Below, piece after piece: positions 1-5,340 of a stretch of DNA of 21,580 nt. How positions within the stretch are numbered: position 1 is the stretch's first letter; the number at the start of each line of letters is the position of its first letter. Origin of the DNA: JAXHUM01 sp034189325 (GTDB taxonomy: Bacteria; Desulfobacterota; DSM-4660; Desulfatiglandales; Desulfatiglandaceae); contig JAXHUM010000127.1 in the NCBI GenBank assembly GCA_034189325.1, positions 1 to 21,580 of the forward strand, given 5' to 3'. Made by a program: the position numbers and the translations under genes. The notes beneath the pieces were generated by a model. That model saw nothing but the letters and a program-made list of their open reading frames with translations, did not search any database and was not told the DNA's origin.

Positions 1-590
1 TCAGTGCTGAGCAGAAAAAACTGAATCTTCCTGATTTCAGGCCTTCGCCTCCTTCCTTGTTAGAAGCACTGACTGGAGAAACTATCATTCAGACAAGTGC
101 TGCCATGTTTGATGAAGGCCAAAACCTCAACATTGACCTCTCTCTTGAGAGTTCCGGCGAACTCGAACAAACAGAAGGAATATCTTTCCCCCAAGATCTG
201 CCCGATCAGGAAGCTCTTGAGGACGAAGATGAAATTCAATTCGATTTGTCTTCAGATGACTTTGATCTTGAAGAAGAAGACAATGGATTATTCCTGGAAC
301 CGGACGAAATAGTCTTTGGAGAATCCGAGAGTTCGGCTCTCCTCGAAAAGGAGGATGAAGAAGACGATATGTCCCTTCATCTTGGTGACATTGAAGACGA
401 GAAACCCGGCCCTAAAGAAGATGTCCTGTTGGACTTGGCAGAAGATGACGCCCCATTAGAAATCGATTTAGAAGCATTACCCCTTGAAGAGACCTCTAAA
501 AAATCATCCGGAGACGATGCAACAGACCTCAGTGATTCTGAAATGATCACCATCGTTATCGATAAGGAGCCGGGAAACTCAAAAGACTGA
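1..590 (+). CDS. C-terminal part of an acidic protein of unknown function
   Basis: The reading frame is open from base 3 to the stop at 590 with no stop before it, so the gene begins left of the window and only about 195 residues are visible. A TTG at 57 could be mistaken for a start, but the frame runs through it. The visible part is extremely acidic: many Asp/Glu runs mixed with Leu, Pro and Ser, no cysteine and no membrane segment, which suggests a disordered region. It ends in a short hydrophobic stretch (ITIVI) before a polar tail. I do not recognise the family. Acidic linkers like this follow N-terminal zinc-ribbon or receiver domains in some deltaproteobacterial proteins, but that part is not in view. 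It is convergent with the FHA-GAF gene; whether they work together is unknown. Confidence 0.75.
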   Translation, partial: SAEQKKLNLPDFRPSPPSLLEALTGETIIQTSAAMFDEGQNLNIDLSLESSGELEQTEGISFPQDLPDQEALEDEDEIQFDLSSDDFDLEEEDNGLFLEPDEIVFGESESSALLEKEDEEDDMSLHLGDIEDEKPGPKEDVLLDLAEDDAPLEIDLEALPLEETSKKSSGDDATDLSDSEMITIVIDKEPGNSKD

Positions 591-646
591 AAACCTATAT
601 GAATCAGGAGAATTTGATAGTTCCCATCTCACCTATTTACTCTACC

Positions 647-1558
647 TCATTCAGACAGTACTGCTCGTAATCGGGTAGCGAGCATGTCCTTTTCAACCGC
701 TATCGCCGTAGGACCGCTCAAGCCGTGAAGTAGCTGGAGATCATCTTTTCGGAATCCATAAGGCTTCTCGACGGCGTCTATGTAAATCGCACCAAACATC
801 TCCGCATTACTGATCATGGGGACACACATCAGCGAACCGATCTTCAGAGCGCTGATCGAATCGGAAAAATCATGTCTGGGCTCACGGCTTGTGTCTGACA
901 TTCTGATTGCCTTTCTGTTTTCAAAAACCCACTCAACCACGCCACGACAATACCCTAGGGTTTTTTCGACTGAATTCTCCCTGCCCTTGGAAAATACATC
1001 CTTGATCTGCTTTTTTTGCTCATCGAACAAAAGGATAGCCACCTTGTCTATTCGCGGCAAAGCGTTCAGCAGACCTTCCAGGACACTGTCGAAAAACTCA
1101 CGGATACCCAGAGAATCTTTCAGGAGCTCTGATACCCTATAAATCAAATCAAGATGCTTAGGCCTGCCAGACCGTCTCTCTCTTGAACCAGTATCTATGT
1201 GCTCCCGATTCTTCGCGGTTTCCGAAGTGACGAAGTCCTTGTTTCCCTTCGGATATGTAACCGGAATTTCGCTTAAACGGAAAACTGTATTCCCTATGGA
1301 AATTACATCTTCCTCACTAATTTCAAAACCTTCGCCAGGGGCAATGGCTTTTCCGTTCAACCGAGTTCCATTAGTACTCTTCAGGTCTTCTAAAAAATAC
1401 TTCTTCCCGATTCTGAAAATTTTAATATGTTTTCTCGACATCGCATTGTCTTCGATCTTTATATCGTTTCTCGACGACCTACCAACAAATGCTGAGGATC
1501 CACTTAGATCAAATACTTGGCCCCTTGTGGGCCCCTCGAGGATTATGACTTTAGGCAT
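647..1558 (-). CDS. FHA-GAF domain signalling protein
   Basis: Protein of 303 residues. Residues 1-100 are a forkhead-associated domain, a phosphothreonine-peptide binding module. The signature residues are present: GRSSRNDI, SRKH and STNGT followed by LNG. A charged linker (about 100-140) leads to a GAF domain (about 140-295), which in such proteins senses a small ligand or mediates dimerisation. No kinase, cyclase or DNA-binding output domain is present, so it probably acts as an adaptor that reads protein phosphorylation. I chose the ATG at 1558 (start MPKVIILEGP) over an in-frame TTG at 1582, because a GGAAGA ribosome site lies just upstream and FHA domains usually start this way. A candidate promoter lies at 1626-1653. 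No cytoplasmic partner can be named from the sequence. Confidence 0.85.
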   Translation of the reverse strand: MPKVIILEGPTRGQVFDLSGSSAFVGRSSRNDIKIEDNAMSRKHIKIFRIGKKYFLEDLKSTNGTRLNGKAIAPGEGFEISEEDVISIGNTVFRLSEIPVTYPKGNKDFVTSETAKNREHIDTGSRERRSGRPKHLDLIYRVSELLKDSLGIREFFDSVLEGLLNALPRIDKVAILLFDEQKKQIKDVFSKGRENSVEKTLGYCRGVVEWVFENRKAIRMSDTSREPRHDFSDSISALKIGSLMCVPMISNAEMFGAIYIDAVEKPYGFRKDDLQLLHGLSGPTAIAVEKDMLATRLRAVLSE

Positions 1559-1625
1559 GGCTAATCTTCCAACTTCCAGCAAATGGCCTTCAGAGTGCTT
1601 GTCAACACTTATATCGTATAAATAT

Positions 1626-1653
1626 ATTTTATCATTATTCTATTCATTATCAA
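1626..1653 (-). promoter_or_regulatory. Candidate sigma-70 promoter of the FHA-GAF gene
   Basis: Read on the minus strand, TTGATA (1653-1648) and TAAAAT (1631-1626) each match the consensus in five of six bases, with a 16-bp spacer in AT-rich DNA. Transcription would start near 1618 and leave a leader of about 60 nt before the ATG at 1558. This is inferred from motif match only. Confidence 0.45.
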
Positions 1654-1897
1654 GTGTTTTCGTTTCACCTTTAATGAGTGGCCCCTCAAGATAAACCTGT
1701 TCCCAAACGACCTATTTACTTACCCCTGAAGGCATCTTCTTCTTCAGGCGAGTACATCGAATCAATGAACTCGACACACCCGTTTTGCCAGCCAAAAAAA
1801 TAGCGTAACGTAGCTTTTAATGCACTTTTAGGCTTGAATGTTATAGTCGGATTTGTTAATAGCTTCTTTTGAGAATTCACCATTAATTGTATTAATG
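1654..1897. other. Intergenic stretch between the divergent FHA-GAF and HU genes
   Basis: No convincing gene. A 7-bp hairpin (CCTGAAG/CTTCAGG, 1725-1748) is present but has no T-run on either side, so it is not a clear terminator. Promoter-like AT-rich sequence precedes the HU gene (TTGAAT near 1835 with a poor -10), but nothing close to consensus. Confidence 0.4.
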
Positions 1898-1910
1898 AAA
1901 GGAGGATGTG

Positions 1911-2177
1911 ATGAATAAAGCCGATTTGATTGAAGAGGTAGCAAAAGTTGTCAATACCAAGAAAGAGGCTCAGGCGGCGGTTGATTGTGTCTTTGAGACC
2001 ATCAAAAAGGCATTGAAAAAGAAGGATACGGTGACGCTTATAGGTTTTGGGACGTTTAAGGTGGATAAAAGGAAGGCCAGGAAGGGAAGAAATCCACAAA
2101 CAGGAGAAGAAATAAAAATCAAGGCCAAAAGGGTGCCCAAATTCGTACCCGGAAAAGCTCTCAAAGACGCCGTTTAA
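1911..2177 (+). CDS. hup: HU/IHF-family DNA-binding protein
   Basis: Nucleoid-associated protein of 88 residues, the normal size for HU. It binds and bends DNA as a dimer. The N-terminal helices (MNKADLIEEVAKVV) and the signature stretch GFGTFKV followed by the basic beta-arm with RKGRNPQTGE are present. The arm is followed by the usual KFVPGKALKD C-terminus. I chose the ATG at 1911, not the GTG at 1908, because an AAAGGAGG ribosome site at 1898-1905 sits five bases before the ATG. The gene stands alone and ends in its own terminator. A few residues separate HU from the IHF subunits; the sequence looks more like HU, but I cannot say which paralogue it is. Confidence 0.95.
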   Translation: MNKADLIEEVAKVVNTKKEAQAAVDCVFETIKKALKKKDTVTLIGFGTFKVDKRKARKGRNPQTGEEIKIKAKRVPKFVPGKALKDAV

Positions 2178-2204
2178 ACGGATCATCCCAGTTCCCTCAC
2201 ATGG

Positions 2205-2240
2205 CCCCATCAGCGACAAAATCGCCTGTTGGGGTTTTTT
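2205..2240 (+). terminator. Intrinsic terminator after the HU gene
   Basis: CCCCA (2205-2209) pairs with TGGGG (2230-2234). The stem continues through CAG/CTG and CGA/TCG with one mismatch and one bulge, around a CAAAA loop, and is followed directly by six T (2235-2240). Confidence 0.85.
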
Positions 2241-2251
2241 GATTGATGGCT

Positions 2252-2274
2252 GAGGCACAATGCAGGTGTGCCTC
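2252..2274. repeat. Perfect 8-bp hairpin between the HU gene and rlmD
   Basis: GAGGCACA (2252-2259) and TGTGCCTC (2267-2274) are exact inverted repeats around a 7-nt loop. No T-run follows. It could be an operator or a leader hairpin; no function is assigned. Confidence 0.5.
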
Positions 2275-2373
2275 TATCCGGAGATGAGAAAAAATGGTTG
2301 ACCTCACTCCAGGATGGATAATTAAATCCTCAAGATTTTCCACTCCACAACTACAATATATCTTTGGAACACG

Positions 2374-3765
2374 TTGACGTTACGCAAAGGAAGTACAATT
2401 GAACTGACTATATCGGGTATGGCTTATGGTGGCCAAGGCATTGCTAGGGTCAATGGTTTGGTGATTTTTGTTCGTGGAGGTGTTCCGGGGGATAAGCTTC
2501 GGGTCAGGGTCTATCGTAAGAAAAAAAACCACATCGAAGCGGGCATCGAAGAGATTCTTATTCCTTCTCCGGATCGAATAAACCCCATGTGCCCCTACAG
2601 CCCTTACTGTGGTGGTTGTCAGTGGCAGCATATCCGTTATGAAAAACAGCTCACATACAAAAAAGCACATGTAGTAGATTCTATCCAACGTATTGCAGGC
2701 CTGAAAAATGTCCTTATCCGTGACGTCGTGCCATCTGAAAGCGTCTTCGAACACAGAAACAAAATGGAGTTTTCATTTTCCGCCCGCCGATGGTTTCTCC
2801 CTGAAGAGATGGATCTAAGGAAGAACCTGGGTGAATTTGCCCTGGGCCTCCACATTCCGGGCACATACTTCAAGGTTATTGATATTGAAGCCTGCATGCT
2901 CCAGAATCGAAGAGGAAATCAGATACTCAGTGAGGTTAAGAAATATGTAAAAGGAAGCAACATGCCCCTGTACGACCTGAGGGGACAAAATGGCTTCTGG
3001 AGATTCCTCACATTACGCTACTCAAAAGCCTTTAACGAATGGATGGTCAATATTGTAACTTCGGAGGATAGAAAAGACATAGTCCAGCTCCTCTCTGATA
3101 TTCTTTCCGATAAGATGGGAGATATTGGAACGATCGTTAATAACATCAATTCAAGAAGGGCCTCTATCGCCATCGGAGAACATGAGAAGTTTCTTTTCGG
3201 TAAAGGCTACATTTATGACAAAATAGGTCCTTTTACCTTTCAAATATCGTCCAACTCCTTTTTTCAGACCAATACTCCGACCGCTGAAAAACTTTACAAC
3301 CAAGTGGCCGATTATGCCGAACTCAAAGGGAATGAGACAATATTTGACCTATACAGTGGAACGGGAACGATTTCGATATTCCTCGCAGACAAGGCCCATG
3401 TTATCACCGGCATGGAGATTGGAAAGAGCGCGGTGGAGGACGCTTGCAATAACTGCTCCATCAATTCTATTCATAACTGCGATTTCGTCTGCGGAGATAT
3501 CCGTGACAGTCTTTCAACCATTTCGGAAAGCCCTGATGTAGTGATCACCAACCCCCCCCGGGCGGGTATGCACAGAGACATTATACAGCAGATATTGACA
3601 CTATCACCAAGGAAGATAATCTACATATCTTGCAATCCCCCTACCCTGGCCAGGGATATTAAAATGTTATCAGACAATTATGAATTAATCGAGATACAAC
3701 CGTTTGACATGTTTCCCCATGCGTATCATATTGAGAGTGTCGCCAAGCTGTGTCTCCGTAATTGA
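2374..3765 (+). CDS. rlmD: 23S rRNA (uracil-5-)-methyltransferase, RlmD/RumA type
   Basis: SAM-dependent RNA m5U methyltransferase of 463 residues, a normal family length. An N-terminal TRAM domain (about 5-62) is followed by the iron-sulfur cysteines Cys73, Cys79, Cys82 and Cys174, which bind a [4Fe-4S] cluster in RumA. The methyltransferase domain shows the SAM loop DLYSGTGT (about 325-332), NPPRAG (393-398) and the nucleophile Cys420 in ISCNP, and it ends with the FPHAYHIE motif. Start: the only in-frame choice after the stop at 2323 is a TTG at 2374, with GGAA five bases upstream; no ATG is available. The family also includes the paralogues RlmC, RlmCD and TrmA, so the exact target uridine (U1939 in E. 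coli) is inferred. It is transcribed alone. Confidence 0.9.
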   Translation: MTLRKGSTIELTISGMAYGGQGIARVNGLVIFVRGGVPGDKLRVRVYRKKKNHIEAGIEEILIPSPDRINPMCPYSPYCGGCQWQHIRYEKQLTYKKAHVVDSIQRIAGLKNVLIRDVVPSESVFEHRNKMEFSFSARRWFLPEEMDLRKNLGEFALGLHIPGTYFKVIDIEACMLQNRRGNQILSEVKKYVKGSNMPLYDLRGQNGFWRFLTLRYSKAFNEWMVNIVTSEDRKDIVQLLSDILSDKMGDIGTIVNNINSRRASIAIGEHEKFLFGKGYIYDKIGPFTFQISSNSFFQTNTPTAEKLYNQVADYAELKGNETIFDLYSGTGTISIFLADKAHVITGMEIGKSAVEDACNNCSINSIHNCDFVCGDIRDSLSTISESPDVVITNPPRAGMHRDIIQQILTLSPRKIIYISCNPPTLARDIKMLSDNYELIEIQPFDMFPHAYHIESVAKLCLRN

Positions 3766-3785
3766 GCGAGCCCTCAAAAAAGAGT

Positions 3786-3813
3786 TTGACAAAATCCTCA
3801 AACTCAATATAAT
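3786..3813 (+). promoter_or_regulatory. Perfect-consensus sigma-70 promoter
   Basis: TTGACA (3786-3791) and TATAAT (3808-3813) match the consensus exactly, with a 16-bp spacer. The -35 box overlaps a perfect 8-bp inverted repeat (GAGTTTGA 3782-3789, TCAAACTC 3798-3805), which could be an operator or part of the rlmD 3' end. Transcription would begin near 3820 and run into the structured region before rpsU. Such a strong promoter in front of non-coding DNA suggests an abundant RNA or a ribosomal-protein transcript. Confidence 0.65.
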
Positions 3814-3875
3814 AAAAATTTTCAAAGGTCGAAGGGTTTTTTGGCATAAATTGTCAGCCCTGACATGGAAGAAGC

Positions 3876-4075
3876 GGAGGGGGTGATCAGATATGATTTT
3901 AAAATTCAGGTACCTGTTGCGGAATGACGCAGCATGGGGTCCGCCAGGATCCCCATTCCCCTCAATAGTGAATGAGTGCTTCCCAACCATCAGATGCAGG
4001 CAGGAGGTGGATTCAGACCTAGATTGAACAATAGTCTAAAGCCTACATGGGCTTTAACTGCCCCCTCCTTATAAT
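3876..4075 (+). ncRNA. Candidate structured RNA (6S-like RNA or rpsU leader)
   Basis: No protein gene fits in 3766-4161. GGAGGGGG at 3876-3883 is exactly complementary to CCCCCTCC at 4061-4068, which would close a fold of about 193 nt, the size of 6S RNA. Inside are a strong hairpin (ATGGGGTCC/GGA-CCCCAT, about 3933-3956), a CATTC/GAATG hairpin just after it, and AAAGCC/GGGCTTT (about 4039-4055) on the 3' side. An A/T-rich unpaired stretch follows the 5' arm, reminiscent of the 6S central bubble. A consensus promoter lies upstream and an intrinsic terminator downstream. The 6S call rests on size, layout and signals, not on sequence identity. An rpsU regulatory leader is the main alternative. 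Confidence 0.35.
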
Positions 4076-4093
4076 ATAATTCTATGCTGAAGG

Positions 4094-4127
4094 AAAGCAT
4101 CTCATCGTGACTGTGAGGTGCTTTTTT
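4094..4127 (+). terminator. Intrinsic terminator or attenuator ahead of rpsU
   Basis: AAAGCATCTCA (4094-4104) pairs over 11 bp, with one G-T pair, with TGAGGTGCTTT (4114-4124) around a 9-nt loop, and the T-run continues to 4127. It ends only 34 bases before the rpsU ATG. It therefore either terminates the upstream RNA or attenuates rpsU. Confidence 0.8.
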
Positions 4128-4161
4128 ATTCTGCAAATACGAGGTTATCCAAAGAATAATT

Positions 4162-4350
4162 ATGAAAGTCATTGTACAGAACAATCAGATTGAGAAGGCT
4201 ATCAAAGACCTCAAAAGAAAACTAACCAAAGAGGGCTTTTTTTCAGAGATTAAAGAACGACGCTTCTATGATAAACCTAGCGTCCAGAAGAAAAAGAAGC
4301 AGGCAAAGGCGGCCAAGAGGCGCAGAAAGAGGATCAACAAGAGATATTGA
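4162..4350 (+). CDS. rpsU: 30S ribosomal protein S21 (bS21)
   Basis: Protein of 62 residues, typical for bS21, a small basic protein on the 30S platform next to the 3' end of 16S rRNA and involved in start-site selection. The N-terminus (MKVIVQNN), the region FFSEIKERRFYDKPSVQ and the Lys/Arg-rich tail ending in RINKRY are characteristic. The start ATG has no good Shine-Dalgarno site: only AAAGAA lies close, and GAGG is 16 bases away. That is unusual here, because most other genes in the window have clear sites. An intrinsic terminator lies just upstream, so expression depends either on read-through or on an unrecognised promoter near the TATAAT at 4070-4075. The leader may regulate it. Confidence 0.95.
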   Translation: MKVIVQNNQIEKAIKDLKRKLTKEGFFSEIKERRFYDKPSVQKKKKQAKAAKRRRKRINKRY

Positions 4351-4495
4351 TATCTCAAAACAGCTATCCCTCAGAAGCCACTCAACCCTTTGCATTATAT
4401 TTTCTTGATGATCCACACTGAGGTTGATCAGCTTTTGTCATGTCCACCTTTCACATGTGTACCATCCAATTTCACGGGACATTTTCACTTCTTGT

Positions 4496-4573
4496 AAAGG
4501 TCAGACCGGAAATTCTGATACGCTTTTTTGGGGTAATTAGAACACTCTGCTAAATTCCGGGCTGACCCCTTTT
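4496..4573. repeat. REP-like imperfect inverted repeat
   Basis: The left arm AAAGGTCAGACCGGAAATT (4496-4514) is repeated in inverted orientation as AAATTCCGGGCTGACCCC plus TTT (4552-4573), around a 37-nt centre. Its outer part, AAAGGGGTCAGC when read inwards from the right end, resembles the GGGGTCAG-type dispersed palindromes often seen in this phylum with REP-associated Y1 transposases. Only one copy is in the window, so its dispersed nature is inferred. Confidence 0.5.
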
Positions 4574-4577
4574 CCCC

Positions 4578-4606
4578 TTGACAAAACAAGGGTTAGTAGG
4601 TAAATA
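4578..4606 (+). promoter_or_regulatory. Candidate sigma-70 promoter of the qrc operon
   Basis: A perfect TTGACA (4578-4583) and a 17-bp spacer precede a weak -10, TAAATA (4601-4606). The -35 lies inside a CCCTTG/CAAGGG hairpin next to the REP-like repeat. Transcription would begin near 4613, about 60 nt before the qrcA ATG. Confidence 0.4.
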
Positions 4607-4672
4607 CCCAACAGCCATTGGGCCTGTGACCCATCAATTCTAAAACGCATCATTAAAATGAGGCTTGACCCG

Positions 4673-5326
4673 ATGAAAAAATCAGACTCTTCGGATAAAC
4701 TGATAGAAACTGGGCTTTTTTTACTTGCTGGCTTAATCCCCTCTTTAATCATAGGGTGGATCATTTTTCCTATGGTACTCTATTCCAGCCAACCTCAACC
4801 GATCAACTTCAATCACGCAATTCATCTCGATGAAGAAATTGTCGAAGGAATAGAGGGTGATACTGAGTCGGAAAGGTGTCTTTATTGCCACGAATTCCGC
4901 AATGACGGCACTTTTGCAGGAATCCCAAAGCTTGACAAATGCTCAGAATGTCATGACGATCCTGAATCCCCACTAGGAGAAACACAAGCAGAGGCCGAAT
5001 TTCTCGAAAGGTATGTTGCTGACGGCAACGAGATAGCTTGGCTTTCTTATTACAAACAACCTGACTGCGTTTATTTTTCACATATAGCCCATGTGAAAAT
5101 GGGCGAGATCGAGTGCGGAACCTGCCATGGCAACCATGAAAATAGTGAGAAGTTGCCAGTCTACAAAGAGAATCGTCTCACTGGATACAGTATCGCCATT
5201 TGGGGAGAGAATATTGCGGGATACAAGACCAACACGTGGGATCGCATGAAGATGGATGACTGTGCCGAATGCCACACTAAAATGGGACATGAGGAGAATA
5301 ACGCCTGTTTTGTATGCCACAAATAA
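4673..5326 (+). CDS. qrcA: Menaquinone reductase multihaem cytochrome c subunit QrcA
   Basis: Protein of 217 residues: a single N-terminal membrane helix (about 14-37), then a periplasmic domain with five c-type haem motifs at Cys69, Cys90, Cys148, Cys197 and Cys212 (each CxxCH). In the Qrc complex this subunit takes electrons from periplasmic cytochrome c3 and passes them to QrcB/QrcC. The characterised Desulfovibrio vulgaris QrcA is described as a six-haem protein; here I count only five canonical sites. The region around Cys132 (CVYFSHIAH) has histidines but no CxxCH. I chose the ATG at 4673 over one at 4658 because TGAGG lies nine bases before it and nothing precedes the other. It is the first gene of the operon, 14 bases ahead of qrcB. 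Confidence 0.88.
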   Translation: MKKSDSSDKLIETGLFLLAGLIPSLIIGWIIFPMVLYSSQPQPINFNHAIHLDEEIVEGIEGDTESERCLYCHEFRNDGTFAGIPKLDKCSECHDDPESPLGETQAEAEFLERYVADGNEIAWLSYYKQPDCVYFSHIAHVKMGEIECGTCHGNHENSEKLPVYKENRLTGYSIAIWGENIAGYKTNTWDRMKMDDCAECHTKMGHEENNACFVCHK

Positions 5327-5340
5327 GGGGAAGATGATTT

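Larger units (their letters stand above)
4351..4672. other. Intergenic region between rpsU and the qrc operon
   Basis: No gene of convincing quality. It contains the REP-like inverted repeat 4496-4573 and the candidate qrc promoter 4578-4606, both listed separately. I see no clear terminator after rpsU. An ATG at 4658 in frame with qrcA is judged not to be the start. Confidence 0.6.

Noticed and set aside
1716..2258. A 180-codon open frame on the minus strand over the HU gene
   Set aside because: It is antisense to a clear HU gene, runs through its terminator and has no family-like features.
3704..3886. A 60-codon plus-strand frame at the end of rlmD
   Set aside because: It overlaps the rlmD 3' end in another frame and runs over the consensus promoter; no ribosome site.
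3865..3927. A 20-codon frame starting MEEAEGVIRYDF
   Set aside because: It has no ribosome site and lies on the 5' arm of the structured RNA. It is too short to support as a gene, though a leader peptide cannot be excluded.
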